Numbered from the stretch's first letter, positions 17,387 to 26,079 are shown. The stretch: 64,000 nt of DNA from VRUE01 sp963817945 (GCA_963817945.1 CAWFQH010000002.1:1-64000); one strand, 5' to 3'. Notes: generated from the letters alone by a model not told the origin. Translations and numbers: made by a program.

Positions 17387-18390
17387 ACGATGCCCGTCGG
17401 AATCGCCCAACCCTCGCGCCGGCCGAGGGCGGTGACGACGGCGACGAAGATCAGCTCGACCACGGTCAGCACGCCGCGCACGGCGATCGCGATCAGCGAG
17501 CCGATCGCGAAGCTCTGGCCAGGCACCGCCACCTTCACCGCCCAGGCGAAGGCCGCATCGCGGATTCCGAGGCCGGCCGGCGCGATCAGGGTGACGAGCG
17601 CCGCCACGTAGCCCACCGCCTGGGCCGAGCCGACCACCGGGATGTCGCTGGCGGCAATCGTGCTGACGGAGCGGGCGACGCAGTAGATCCCGACGGCGAC
17701 GACCCCCCAGTTGAAGGCGTAGAAGGCGAGCAGGACGATCACCCCGCGCAGCGAGATCACCTCCGGCAGCGGGTCGCGCCCAAAGGCACGCAGGGCGCGG
17801 TCGGCGAGGGGGCGGAAGACGGCGGGGCTGAGCAGCGCTATCAGCGCCGGGATCAACAGCAGCACCGCCCAACGCAGGGGCTCGCCCTGCAGATCGGGAT
17901 GGCTGATGATGAAGTAGGCGGCGAAGGCGATCGCCGAGGTGGCGGAGATCGCCTGCTCGTAGACGATGCTGGCGATCGTGATCCGGCGCGGTACCCCCGC
18001 CCGCTCGGAGAGCAGCACCCGCCCCAACACGTAGAGGACGCTGCCGGGCACGTAGCGCGCGAGCAGCGGCTGCCCCCACGCCACCTGCGCCTGCCGGACC
18101 CCGATCTGGTAGCCGAGGAAGCGGAGGATCAGGTCCCAGCCAAGGGCGCTGAGCGCGTAGAAGCAGGGCAGGATGATGAAGGCGGGGATCAACCAGGCGA
18201 CGTGGAAGTGGACTCCCTCGTCCTTGATCTCCGCCCACTGGTTGACGACCGTGAGCACGAGGAAGCCGAAAACGAGGACGGCGATCCCGAGCTGGATCCC
18301 GAGGCGGACCCGTTTGCTGCGGGGCGGGCGGGCGCCGATCCGCGCCGCGCCCTCGCCGATCCGGTGCAGGAGTGGTTGGCGCTCGTCCAC
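17302..18390 (-). CDS. UPF0104 / lysylphosphatidylglycerol-synthase-type membrane protein
   Basis: 362 residues with about eight hydrophobic helices after a basic start. ARYVPGSVLYVLGR near residue 115 and APAGLGIRDAAFAW near 290 are the conserved loops of the UPF0104 (LPG synthase transmembrane) family, which occurs as flippases or as membrane partners of glycosyltransferases. It is convergent with the GT87-like gene, so a shared role in a wall glycan or glycolipid is plausible. The GTG start has no Shine-Dalgarno site but has TAAGGT nine bases upstream. The last 25 codons lie inside the long inverted repeat. Confidence 0.75.
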   Translation of the reverse strand: MDERQPLLHRIGEGAARIGARPPRSKRVRLGIQLGIAVLVFGFLVLTVVNQWAEIKDEGVHFHVAWLIPAFIILPCFYALSALGWDLILRFLGYQIGVRQAQVAWGQPLLARYVPGSVLYVLGRVLLSERAGVPRRITIASIVYEQAISATSAIAFAAYFIISHPDLQGEPLRWAVLLLIPALIALLSPAVFRPLADRALRAFGRDPLPEVISLRGVIVLLAFYAFNWGVVAVGIYCVARSVSTIAASDIPVVGSAQAVGYVAALVTLIAPAGLGIRDAAFAWAVKVAVPGQSFAIGSLIAIAVRGVLTVVELIFVAVVTALGRREGWAIPTGIVHPSPEELAAEEEGGVSRPDSRPATNRG

Positions 18391-18399
18391 GTCCAGCGC

Positions 18400-18405
18400 A
18401 CCTTA
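18400..18405 (-). promoter_or_regulatory. Leaderless-type -10 element (TAAGGT)
   Basis: On the minus strand, TAAGGT ends nine bases before the GTG at 18390, which has no Shine-Dalgarno site. The thiL start lies 50 bases away on the other strand, so this short gap must hold divergent promoters. Confidence 0.4.
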
Positions 18406-18454
18406 ATGACGTGGGTGGCTACCGTCGCCACAGCCGGGCGGGGAGAATGGCCGC

Positions 18455-19483
18455 ATGGGCGAGTTCGAGCTGCTGGCGCGGATAAGGGAACGCCTCCCGC
18501 CCCCGGGGCCCCGCGTGCATCTGGGTAGCGGCGACGACGCCGCGATCTCGGTGCCGGGGGGCGCTACGGCGACCTCGGTCGACGCGCTCGTCGAGGGCGT
18601 CCATTTCCGCCGCGAGCAAGCCAGCCTGGCGCAGATTGGTGGCAAGGCACTCGCCACGGCTCTCTCCGACTTGGCCGCGATGGGCGCCGAGCCGGGGGAG
18701 GCCTACATCGTTCTCGGCATCCCCCAGGACCTCGACGAGAAGGGCTGCCTGCAGCTTCTGGAGGGCGTCGTCGAGCTCGCCGCGGCAACCGGCACCAGCC
18801 TCGTGGGAGGAGACGTGACGCGGGCCCCGGTCCTGACCCTGACGACGACTGTCGTCGGTCATGCCGCGAGCCCCGGCCGATTCCTCACCCGCGCCGGCGC
18901 CAATCCCGGCGACGTCTTGGTCGTAACGGGCGAGCTCGGCGGTGCCGCGGCCGGCCTGCTGCTGCTGGAGAACGAAGGTCCTGCCACGGTGAGTTCTCCT
19001 TTAGCCGCGGTATCCGCGGAGAAAGACAAACTCACCGCGCTGGTGACACGGCAGCTCGAGCCCCAGCCCCGACTCGACGCCGGCCGCGCCCTGGCCGCGG
19101 CGGGGGCGACGGCGATGATCGATCTCAGCGACGGCCTCGGCGGTGACGCCGGTCACCTCGCCGCGGCCAGCGGCGTCGGCCTACAAATCGACGCGTCCGA
19201 GCTGCCGCTTGCCGCCGGCGTCACCGAGGTCGCGGCCGCGGCCGGGACTGATCCACTGCAGCTCGCCGTCTCCGGCGGCGAGGACTACGAGCTGCTGGCG
19301 TCGCTGCCGAGCGACCTCATCGACGCGGCCCGAGAGGCGGTCGGCGAGGCCGCAGCCGGATTGGCGCTAACGGCGATCGGCGAGGTGGTAGACGGCGAGG
19401 GCGTCGAGATCAGGCAGCCTGGCGAGGCGCCGTTGAAGGCGACTGGGTTCGACCAGCTGCGCCCATCGAAACCCCCGCGGTAA
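18455..19483 (+). CDS. thiL: Thiamine-monophosphate kinase
   Basis: 342 residues. It phosphorylates thiamine monophosphate to the diphosphate cofactor. ThiL landmarks are the N-terminal MGEFELLARI, GSGDDAAIS near residue 26, the SVDALVEGVHF motif near 44, ALATALSDLAAMGA near 65, VVTGELGGAAAG near 155 and the C-terminal SGGEDYELL. The length is normal. The start ATG has GGGGAG upstream and also a GAGAAT six bases away. It is divergent from the UPF0104-type gene and overlaps the FlgM-like gene at its 3' end on the opposite strand. Confidence 0.92.
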   Translation: MGEFELLARIRERLPPPGPRVHLGSGDDAAISVPGGATATSVDALVEGVHFRREQASLAQIGGKALATALSDLAAMGAEPGEAYIVLGIPQDLDEKGCLQLLEGVVELAAATGTSLVGGDVTRAPVLTLTTTVVGHAASPGRFLTRAGANPGDVLVVTGELGGAAAGLLLLENEGPATVSSPLAAVSAEKDKLTALVTRQLEPQPRLDAGRALAAAGATAMIDLSDGLGGDAGHLAAASGVGLQIDASELPLAAGVTEVAAAAGTDPLQLAVSGGEDYELLASLPSDLIDAAREAVGEAAAGLALTAIGEVVDGEGVEIRQPGEAPLKATGFDQLRPSKPPR

Positions 19484-19601
19484 GCAGCTCGCGGACGCTG
19501 CGACGCTGCAGCATCGCGTCGGCCACCAGCTCCGGCTCGGGACGGTAGTGGCCGGTCTCGATCAGTCTCTTCAGCTGGCGGGGTTGCATCCTGCGCCTCA
19601 T
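19410..19601 (-). CDS. Small FlgM-like (anti-sigma-28-type) protein
   Basis: 63 residues. The segment QLKRLIETGHYRPEPELVAD followed by AMLQRRSVRELL resembles the C-terminal sigma-binding part of FlgM anti-sigma factors (I-x-x-G-x-Y-x-x-x-x-x-x-V-A). Possible starts are 19601 (chosen), 19589 (with GAGG six bases upstream) and 19643. The last 20 residues are antisense to the thiL 3' end and may not be conserved. No flagellar genes or sigma factor lie in this window, so it is an orphan here; the target is unknown. Confidence 0.6.
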   Translation of the reverse strand: MRRRMQPRQLKRLIETGHYRPEPELVADAMLQRRSVRELLTAGVSMGAAGRTQSPSTAPRQAA

Positions 19602-19624
19602 ATCGGCGTCATATTGAAGACCCT

Positions 19625-19639
19625 TAGTACTTGGTACTA
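19625..19639. promoter_or_regulatory. Palindrome TAGTAC-TTG-GTACTA, possible operator
   Basis: A perfect 6-bp inverted repeat with a 3-base spacer lies between the divergent FlgM-like gene and the response-regulator gene, 29 bases before the latter's TACCCT element. It could bind a dimeric regulator, possibly the response regulator itself. Only one site is seen. Confidence 0.4.
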
Positions 19640-19667
19640 GCACATCCGTCCAAGGCCCCAGCCGGGA

Positions 19668-19673
19668 TACCCT
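19668..19673 (+). promoter_or_regulatory. Leaderless -10 element (TACCCT) of the response-regulator operon
   Basis: TACCCT, seven bases, then ATG at 19681. There is no Shine-Dalgarno site. Same hexamer and spacing as before the PBP gene at 13820. Confidence 0.5.
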
Positions 19674-19680
19674 TTGTCAA

Positions 19681-20376
19681 ATGCCGAACGGGTCTACACG
19701 GATACTGCTGGTCGACGATGAGCAGTCGGTCCAAACCCTGCTCAGCTATCCGCTTCGCAAAGACGGCTATCAGGTGACCTCCGCGCTGGACGGGCGCGAA
19801 GCGCTGGAGCGCTTCGGCGAGGGCCGCTTCGACCTGGTCATTCTCGACCTGATGCTGCCCAAGCTCGACGGGGTCGAGGTTTGCCGTCAGCTGCGGCGCC
19901 GCAGCCAGGTGCCGATCATCATGTTGACCGCCAAGGGGAGCGAGACCGACAAGGTCGCCGGGCTCGAGGTCGGTGCCGACGACTACATCACCAAGCCCTT
20001 TTCAATGCGGGAGTTCCGCAGTCGCGTCAAGGCAGCCCTGCGCCGCTCGCGGATGGCCGGAGGGCCCCCCGACGAGAGCCCGATCGAGCACGGCGAACTG
20101 CGGATCGACCCGGGCCGCCGCACCGTAACCCTCGGCGACGAGGAGATCGGCCTGACCTATGTCGAGTTCGAGATCCTCGCCGCCCTCGCCCGCTCTCCCG
20201 GCCGCGTGCTGAGCCGCGAGACGCTGCTCGAGCACGTCTGGGGCGACTCCGACTACCGCGATCCCCGCACGGTCGACGTCCACATCCGACACTTGCGCGA
20301 GAAGCTGGAGCGCAACCCCAAGCGCCCCGAGTACCTGTTCACGGTGCGCGGGGTCGGCTACCGCTTCAGGGAATGA
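19681..20376 (+). CDS. OmpR/PhoB-family response regulator
   Basis: 231 residues. The receiver domain (about 7-118) has the acidic pair DDE, the phospho-acceptor Asp in VILDLMLPKLDG, and the lysine in ITKPF. The winged-helix DNA-binding domain (about 135-230) includes LTYVEFEILAALARSPGRVL, TVDVHIRHLREKLE and VRGVGYRF. It acts as a transcription factor controlled by the kinase encoded next, with which it overlaps by ATGA. The downstream HtrA protease suggests envelope stress as the signal (inference). Confidence 0.93.
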   Translation: MPNGSTRILLVDDEQSVQTLLSYPLRKDGYQVTSALDGREALERFGEGRFDLVILDLMLPKLDGVEVCRQLRRRSQVPIIMLTAKGSETDKVAGLEVGADDYITKPFSMREFRSRVKAALRRSRMAGGPPDESPIEHGELRIDPGRRTVTLGDEEIGLTYVEFEILAALARSPGRVLSRETLLEHVWGDSDYRDPRTVDVHIRHLREKLERNPKRPEYLFTVRGVGYRFRE

Positions 20377-21443
20377 GGAAGCTCAGCCTCACGCCGCTGG
20401 GCAACATGATCACGACCGTCTCTCTGGCGATCGGGGCCGGGACGTCGATTGTCATCTACATATGGGTCGTCCTCCTCGAAGGCCATACCGACGCGCGTGG
20501 CCCGATCCTGTGGGGAGGCCTGATCGCGCTGCTGGTGGCGCTCGGGATCGGCATCTACTTCGCCCGTCTCGTCGCCCAGCGGGTGCAGCGCATCGACGAG
20601 GCCGCGCGGGCCATCGCCGACGGCGACTTCGCAGCCCGCATCCCGGTCGATTACTCGGGCCAGCTCGGCCAGCTCGCCCGCACCTTCAACGAGATGCAGC
20701 AGCGCCTGTCGGAGCTCGACAGCGCCCGCAAACAGTTCATTGCCAACGCCTCGCACGAGCTGCGCACGCCGATCTTCAGCCTCGGCGGCTTCGTCGAGCT
20801 GCTCGAAGAAGAGGATCCGAGCCCCGAGGAGCGGGCCGAGTTCATGCGGACGATGCGCCAACAAATCGAACGGCTAACGAAGCTCACGACGGACCTTCTG
20901 AATCTTTCCCAGCTCGACGCTGGTGGCGTCGAGCTGGAATCCCGCACGGTCGATTTCAGCGAGCTGGCCCGGGAGGTCGTGCGTGAGTTCGGGCCGCGCG
21001 CCGATCGCCGCGGATCGCGACTGGAGCTGCGCACACCCGAGTGGCCCGTGATCGCCGTTGGCGACCCCGAACGGGTGCGTCAGATCATCCGTATCCTGCT
21101 CGACAACGCGCTCGTCCACACCCCCGAGGGCGCGAGCGTCACCGTGACCACCTACTCCGTCAACCGCCGCGCCCAACTGACTGTGTCCGACGATGGGCCG
21201 GGTATCCCGCAGCGGGTCCAAAAACGGATTTTCGAGCGCTTCTACACGGCCGACTCCGCCGGCGGCTCGGGCCTTGGTCTGGCAATCGCGCGTGAGCTGG
21301 CGCAGCGGATGAACGGCAGCATGGCGATCTCCTCCAGCCGCCGCTTCACCGCCTTCACGCTCGACCTCCCGCTCAGCCACCAGGGAACGGCTCCTGCACC
21401 CGCCCGAGCGGAGCTTCCCGAACGGGCGAGGACGCTGGCGTGA
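20373..21443 (+). CDS. Sensor histidine kinase
   Basis: 356 residues. Two membrane helices (about 10-32 and 42-65) with only a short extracytoplasmic loop are followed by HAMP (about 65-115). The HisKA domain has the phospho-acceptor in ASHELRTPIFSLGGF. The ATPase domain has the N-box (ILLDNALVHTPEG), the G1 box (SDDGPGIP) and the G2 box (GGSGLGLAIA). The small sensor loop suggests it senses the membrane or a partner protein. The ATG overlaps the regulator stop, and its own stop overlaps the protease GTG, giving a three-gene coupled operon. Confidence 0.93.
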   Translation: MRKLSLTPLGNMITTVSLAIGAGTSIVIYIWVVLLEGHTDARGPILWGGLIALLVALGIGIYFARLVAQRVQRIDEAARAIADGDFAARIPVDYSGQLGQLARTFNEMQQRLSELDSARKQFIANASHELRTPIFSLGGFVELLEEEDPSPEERAEFMRTMRQQIERLTKLTTDLLNLSQLDAGGVELESRTVDFSELAREVVREFGPRADRRGSRLELRTPEWPVIAVGDPERVRQIIRILLDNALVHTPEGASVTVTTYSVNRRAQLTVSDDGPGIPQRVQKRIFERFYTADSAGGSGLGLAIARELAQRMNGSMAISSSRRFTAFTLDLPLSHQGTAPAPARAELPERARTLA

Positions 21444-22594
21444 AGGGCCGGCCGCGGAAAGCGGCGATCCTGGCCCTGCTGGCAACCGTCGCCACCCTGC
21501 TCGGTGCTTGTGGCGACTCCGACAACGGCGACGGGAGCTCCGGTGCGGCCACCCCGGAGACCCGCACGACGACGGAGGTGGTCGTCCAGACGGCCGACGC
21601 CAGCGGCTTCGACGCGGCCGAGGTCTACCGCGAGGCGGCCCCTGGCGTGGTCACGATTCGCTCGATCTTCGGCGGCGGTGGTGGTGAAGGCTCCGGCTTC
21701 GTCCTCGACGAGGAGGGTCGAATCGTCACCAACGCTCACGTCGTCACTAACGGCGAAGGCAGCGACCGGGGGGAAGCGGAGTCGGTCTTCGTCGAGTTCC
21801 CCGACCGCAACGTGCTGCCGGCCGAGATCGTCGGCTTTGACCCATTTGCCGACGTGGCGCTTCTCGACGTGAACCCGAACGGCTTCGACCTGCAGCCGCT
21901 AGAGCTAGGCGATGACGACTCCCTGGTCGTCGGCCAGCCGGTGGCGGCGATCGGCAGCCCCTTCGGCGAGCAGCAGTCGCTCTCGGTCGGGATCGTCTCC
22001 GCGACCGACCGCTCGGTTCGCTCGCTTACCGAATTCCAGATCGAGGGGGCAATCCAGACCGACGCCTCAATCAATCCCGGCAACTCGGGCGGCCCGCTGC
22101 TTGACGCCGAGGCGCGCGTGATCGGGATCAACCAGCAGATCGAGACCGAATCCGGCGCCAACGACGGTGTCGGCTTCGCGGTCCCGATCTCGGCCGTGAA
22201 GCACTCGGTCGCCCAGCTCAAGCGCGACGGGGCGGTCGAGTACGCCTACATCGGCGTCTCCAGCCAGGCGCTCTACCCGCAGCTAGCCCGCCGCCTCGAT
22301 CTCGATTCCGACCACGGGGGGCTGATCGCCGAAGTCGTCGAGGACGGGCCGGCCGACCGCGCCGGCCTCGAGGGAGGCGACGACGAACTTCGCTTTCAGG
22401 GGATTCCCTACCAGGTCGGCGGCGACACGATCCTCGCTATCGAGGGCCGCGAGGTGATCCGCCCCGAAGACCTCGCCCAGTACATCTCCTTCCACCGGCC
22501 AGGCGAGGAGGTGACGCTGAAAGTGCTGCACGAGGACGGCAGCAGGGAGAGCGTCGAGGTCGTCCTCGGCGAGCGACCGGCCGACGGCAAATAG
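21440..22594 (+). CDS. HtrA/DegP-type serine protease lipoprotein with PDZ domain
   Basis: 384 residues, GTG start in a GTGA overlap. The signal peptide ends in the lipobox LGAC, so the protein is probably lipid-anchored outside the membrane. A Thr/Ser/Gly-rich linker follows. The trypsin-like domain has its triad in NAHVV (His), DVALLDV (Asp) and NPGNSGGPLL (Ser). The PDZ domain covers about 275-380 (YIGVSSQAL; GPADRAGLEGGDDEL). It presumably degrades or processes misfolded envelope proteins under control of the upstream two-component system. Confidence 0.92.
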   Translation: MKGRPRKAAILALLATVATLLGACGDSDNGDGSSGAATPETRTTTEVVVQTADASGFDAAEVYREAAPGVVTIRSIFGGGGGEGSGFVLDEEGRIVTNAHVVTNGEGSDRGEAESVFVEFPDRNVLPAEIVGFDPFADVALLDVNPNGFDLQPLELGDDDSLVVGQPVAAIGSPFGEQQSLSVGIVSATDRSVRSLTEFQIEGAIQTDASINPGNSGGPLLDAEARVIGINQQIETESGANDGVGFAVPISAVKHSVAQLKRDGAVEYAYIGVSSQALYPQLARRLDLDSDHGGLIAEVVEDGPADRAGLEGGDDELRFQGIPYQVGGDTILAIEGREVIRPEDLAQYISFHRPGEEVTLKVLHEDGSRESVEVVLGERPADGK

Positions 22595-22636
22595 AGCGCA
22601 CGCCTTCGAGCCGCCGCTGCCTGTAGAAATCCGCGG

Positions 22637-23875
22637 GTGCTTCAAGAAGTCGCCCTCGGACAAAAGTCGCTTGCCGACTACACGCACATCGCCGGCCGCG
22701 AGTTGAGCGAGCGCATCCGCGAGCTGGCCGAGCCGCTGAAAGGCCAGCGCGTCCTCCACGTCAGCGCGACCGCCTTCGGCGGCGGCGTCTCGGAGATCCT
22801 CTACACGATCGTGCCGCTAATGCGCGACGCCGGCATCGACGCCCACTGGCACGTGATCTTCGGCAAGGAAGAGTTCTTCAACGCGACCAAGCTCCTGCAC
22901 AACGCGCTTCAGGGGGCCGAGGAGACGCTGAGCGACGAGCAGTGGGAGCTGTTCGACGAGATCAACGCGATGAACGCCGACGGATTGCAGGGCGAGTGGG
23001 ACACGGTGATCGTCCACGACCCGCAGCCGATCGGCCTGCGCCGCGGCGCCCTCGACAAGAGCCGCAACTGGATCTGGCGCTGCCACATCGACCTTTCCGA
23101 GCCGAACCCGGCACCGATCGCCCGTCTGCGACCGCTGATCGAGGAGTACGACGCAACGGTCTGGCACATGCCCGCCTACGTGCCCGAGGGGGTCGACGGC
23201 AATAACGGCGTCCGCATCATTCCGCCAGCGATCGATCCGCTCTCGCCGAAGAACATGGCCTTTTCCCCCGACGACGCGGCCTTCGTCTGCAACCAGTTCG
23301 GGATCGACGTCGACCGCCCCCTGATCACCCAGGTCTCCCGCTTCGACCCCTGGAAGGACCCGATGGGCGTGATCGACGCCTACCGGGCGGTAACCGAGGA
23401 GATGCCGGAGGTGCAGCTGGCCCTGGTCGGCTCGATGGCGACCGACGACCCGGAGGGCTGGGAGTTCTTCCAGCACACCTTCGAATACGCCGACGGCGAT
23501 CCCGACATCAAGATCCTCAACAACCTCAACAACGTCGGCGCGATCGAGGTCAACGCCTTCCAGTCGCAGTCCGACGTCTGCCTGCAGAAGTCGATTCGCG
23601 AGGGGTTCGGGCTGACCGTGACCGAGGCCCTCTGGAAGGGGCGCCCCACCGTCGCCGGCAACGTCGGCGGCATCCCGCTACAGATCGAGGACGGCGCCAG
23701 CGGCTTCCTGGTCGACTCCTCGCAGGAGTGCGCACAGCGCTGCGTCGAAATCCTCGCTGACCCGGAGCTGGGAATGAGGCTGGGTCGGGCCGGCAAGGAA
23801 CATGCCCGGCGTGAGTTCCTCTCGCCCCGGCTGCTGCGCGACTGGCTGCAGCTGCTGGGCGAGCTGGACGCCTGA
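22637..23875 (+). CDS. treT: GT4 trehalose synthase/phosphorylase (TreT-type)
   Basis: 412 residues. It resembles TreT glycosyltransferases that join NDP-glucose (or glucose phosphate) and glucose to form trehalose. N-terminal domain: VLHVSATAFGGGVSEIL (glycine-rich acceptor loop), IVHDPQP and RCHIDLSEPN. C-terminal GT4 domain: QVSRFDPWKDPMGVIDA, then SIREGFGLTVTEALWKGRPT with the E-x7-E donor motif, and GGIPLQI. The start is a GTG at 22637 with no clear ribosome-binding site. Its neighbour otsA gives a second trehalose route. Confidence 0.85.
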   Translation: MLQEVALGQKSLADYTHIAGRELSERIRELAEPLKGQRVLHVSATAFGGGVSEILYTIVPLMRDAGIDAHWHVIFGKEEFFNATKLLHNALQGAEETLSDEQWELFDEINAMNADGLQGEWDTVIVHDPQPIGLRRGALDKSRNWIWRCHIDLSEPNPAPIARLRPLIEEYDATVWHMPAYVPEGVDGNNGVRIIPPAIDPLSPKNMAFSPDDAAFVCNQFGIDVDRPLITQVSRFDPWKDPMGVIDAYRAVTEEMPEVQLALVGSMATDDPEGWEFFQHTFEYADGDPDIKILNNLNNVGAIEVNAFQSQSDVCLQKSIREGFGLTVTEALWKGRPTVAGNVGGIPLQIEDGASGFLVDSSQECAQRCVEILADPELGMRLGRAGKEHARREFLSPRLLRDWLQLLGELDA

Positions 23876-23941
23876 GGCGGGACACCACGCAGATCGGCGG
23901 TCGGGCACGACCAACTGCGCAGACGGCCCAACCGCTCCGGG

Positions 23942-23947
23942 TAGGGT
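23942..23947 (+). promoter_or_regulatory. Leaderless -10 element (TAGGGT) of otsA
   Basis: TAGGGT, six bases, then the GTG at 23954. No Shine-Dalgarno site and no clear -35. Confidence 0.4.
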
Positions 23948-23953
23948 GAGTAT

Positions 23954-25417
23954 GTGGCCGAAAGCGACCCCTTGATCATCGTCTCCAACCGCGGACCGGC
24001 ACAGTTCGAGCGCGACGAGAGCGGCGAGCGCACGGTGCGACGCGGCGGCGGCGGACTGGTGACGGCCCTCTCGGGCTTGGTCTCCCACCGCGACGCGCTC
24101 TGGATCGCCTCGGCGATGACCGACGAGGACGTCGCCGTCTCCGAGGAGCGCGGGGGACCGGTCGAGCTTTCGATCGATGGCATCGACTACCGGGTATTGC
24201 TGGTCGGCAGCGATGCCGAGGCCTACGACCGCTTCTACAACGTGATCGCCAACCCGATCCTCTGGTTCATCCAGCACTACCTCTGGGATCTCTCCAACGC
24301 GCCCGACATCCGCCAGGAGGAGCTCGACGCCTGGGACCGCGGCTACCAGACGGTCAACCGCGACATCGCCCGCGCCGTGCTCGGCCAGATCGAAAACCGC
24401 GAGCGGCCGCTGGTGATGCTCCACGACTACCACCTCTACACCGCGCCAGGAATGATCCGCGCCGAGCGTCCCGACGCCTTCCTGCATCACTTCGTCCACA
24501 TCCCTTGGTCGCAGCCGGACAGCTGGCGGATCCTGCCGGGGCGGGTGCGGGAGGCGATCTACCGGGGCATGCTCGCCAACGACATCATCGGCTTCCACAC
24601 GCACTCCTACTGCATCAATTTCCTGCGCTGCTGCGACGAACTGCTGGAGGTGGACGTCGACTACGACCACTGCGTCGTCGAGCACGCGGGCGGGCGGACG
24701 CTGGCGCGCGCCTACCCGCTTTCGATCGACGCCGAGCGGCTGCGGCGGGCGGCCGAGTCGGCTGAGGTCGCCGGGGCCGAGCGCGAGGTGCTCGAGCGCC
24801 GGCGCGAGCACCTGATCATCCGCGTCGACCGCGCCGACCTTTCCAAGAACGTGCTGCGCGGCTTCACCGCCTTCGACGTCTTCCTCGACCAGCACCCGGA
24901 GTTCCGCGAGAAGGTCACCTTCATCGCCCACCTGCAGCCCTCGCGCCAAGACGTCCCCGAGTACGCCGAGTACCTCGAACGGATCGAGGCGTTGGTGGCA
25001 GTGGTCAACCACCGCCACGGCACCACCGACTGGATGCCGATCGACCTCAAGATCTACGAGAACTTCCACGACGCGGTGGCCCGCTACAAGCACTTCGACC
25101 TGTTGATGGTCAACTCGCTCTTTGACGGGATGAACCTGGTCGCCAAGGAGGCGCCGGCTGTCAATACTCGCGACGGCGTCCTGATGCTCTCCGAGAACAC
25201 TGGCTCCCACGAGGAGCTGGCCGACTGCGTGCTCTCGGTCAACCCCTTCGACATCCAGGAGCAGGCCGACGCGATCCACCGAGCGCTGACGATGGCGCCG
25301 GAAGAGCGCCGCCTGCGGGCCCAGCACCTGAAGGAGATCATCTACTCCCGCAACCCGGGCGACTGGGTCGATGATCAGCTAAGGGACATCGAGGAGCTTC
25401 GGCAGACGGTTGCATAG
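23954..25417 (+). CDS. otsA: Trehalose-6-phosphate synthase (GT20)
   Basis: 487 residues. It makes trehalose-6-phosphate from NDP-glucose and glucose-6-phosphate. Family landmarks are SNRGPAQF at the N-terminus, RRGGGGLVTALSGL (donor-phosphate loop), LHDYHLYTAPGMIR, FLHHFVHIPWSQPDSWRILP, IGFHTHSYCINFLRC, RADLSKNVLRGFTAF, and the C-terminal DGMNLVAKEAPAV and LSENTGSHEEL. The start is GTG. No OtsB phosphatase gene is present in the window. A long hairpin begins on the base after its stop codon. Confidence 0.93.
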   Translation: MAESDPLIIVSNRGPAQFERDESGERTVRRGGGGLVTALSGLVSHRDALWIASAMTDEDVAVSEERGGPVELSIDGIDYRVLLVGSDAEAYDRFYNVIANPILWFIQHYLWDLSNAPDIRQEELDAWDRGYQTVNRDIARAVLGQIENRERPLVMLHDYHLYTAPGMIRAERPDAFLHHFVHIPWSQPDSWRILPGRVREAIYRGMLANDIIGFHTHSYCINFLRCCDELLEVDVDYDHCVVEHAGGRTLARAYPLSIDAERLRRAAESAEVAGAEREVLERRREHLIIRVDRADLSKNVLRGFTAFDVFLDQHPEFREKVTFIAHLQPSRQDVPEYAEYLERIEALVAVVNHRHGTTDWMPIDLKIYENFHDAVARYKHFDLLMVNSLFDGMNLVAKEAPAVNTRDGVLMLSENTGSHEELADCVLSVNPFDIQEQADAIHRALTMAPEERRLRAQHLKEIIYSRNPGDWVDDQLRDIEELRQTVA

Positions 25418-25529
25418 GAAGGGGTCGGGCATCCCTCACGCTCAACTTTTTCTGAAGACAGGTTGCGGCCGTTCAAGAGCCGTGGCTCAGAAAAAGTACA
25501 AGCCGCTTAGAGGGACGCCCGACCCCTTC
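25418..25529 (+). terminator. 112-base hairpin immediately after the otsA stop
   Basis: The outer arms are 20 bases with one mismatch (25418-25437 and 25510-25529). A second perfect 10-bp pair, ACTTTTTCTG (25445-25454) with CAGAAAAAGT (25488-25497), lies inside. It starts on the base after the TAG. The position matches that of the stop-codon repeats, but the conserved blocks are absent. It could be a terminator or mRNA-stability structure. Confidence 0.6.
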
Positions 25530-25563
25530 AACTCAAACGGTTGGGGGAGAGCTTCTCGGGCTG

Positions 25564-26070
25564 ATGCCTTACATAGCCATGGGACTCCGAATCCGGTGGG
25601 TTGCGGCCGCGAAGTGGGGAGCGGCGGTCATCGGTGGGCTGCTGGCGCTTCAGCTCGTGCCCGCTTTGCTGAAGCCGCCGGAGCCCGAGCCCCTACCTGC
25701 CGACGTGGGACTACCGCGAGTGGTTGTGACGTCTCCTCCTCGGACGGTTGCGTCCCGGCGTGAGCCACGGGAGCGTCGGCTGCAGAGGCGACTCGGGCGG
25801 GTGGCGCCGGGTGGGGGTGTTCTGCGCCGGGCGAAGTCTGCGAAGGGCGAGCTTCGTCCCAAGCGCCGACCTCATCCGGGTGCCCGGAGCAGAGCGGAGC
25901 CCAAGCAGGACACCCCCACCCGGCGACAGGACCCGCCCGCCGCCCCGCCTGTTCCCGAAGCTGTCCCTGCTCCACCGCCCGAAGCGGCGACACCCGAACC
26001 TCCGGCGCCGGCACCTGAACCGGCGCCCGCTCCGCCGGCTGACGGATCGGAGGAGTTCGCCCCGCATTAG
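25564..26070 (+). CDS. Hypothetical single-pass membrane protein with Pro-rich tail
   Basis: 168 residues. One hydrophobic helix (about 14-32) is followed by a basic stretch (about 55-115, many Arg) and a Pro/Ala/Glu-rich tail. No known domain was recognised. ATG 25564 has GGGGGAGAG about 12 bases upstream; ATG 25579 is an alternative start. It sits just upstream of the ribosomal-protein operon on the same strand. The low-complexity composition makes the frame less certain than its neighbours. Confidence 0.5.
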   Translation: MPYIAMGLRIRWVAAAKWGAAVIGGLLALQLVPALLKPPEPEPLPADVGLPRVVVTSPPRTVASRREPRERRLQRRLGRVAPGGGVLRRAKSAKGELRPKRRPHPGARSRAEPKQDTPTRRQDPPAAPPVPEAVPAPPPEAATPEPPAPAPEPAPAPPADGSEEFAPH

Positions 26071-26079
26071 CTGGCGGGC

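Noticed and set aside
19881..20370. Long open frame overlapping the response regulator and continuing into the kinase
   Set aside because: The kinase reading begins at ATG 20373; the upstream part is a shadow frame of the response regulator with arginine-rich, non-family sequence.
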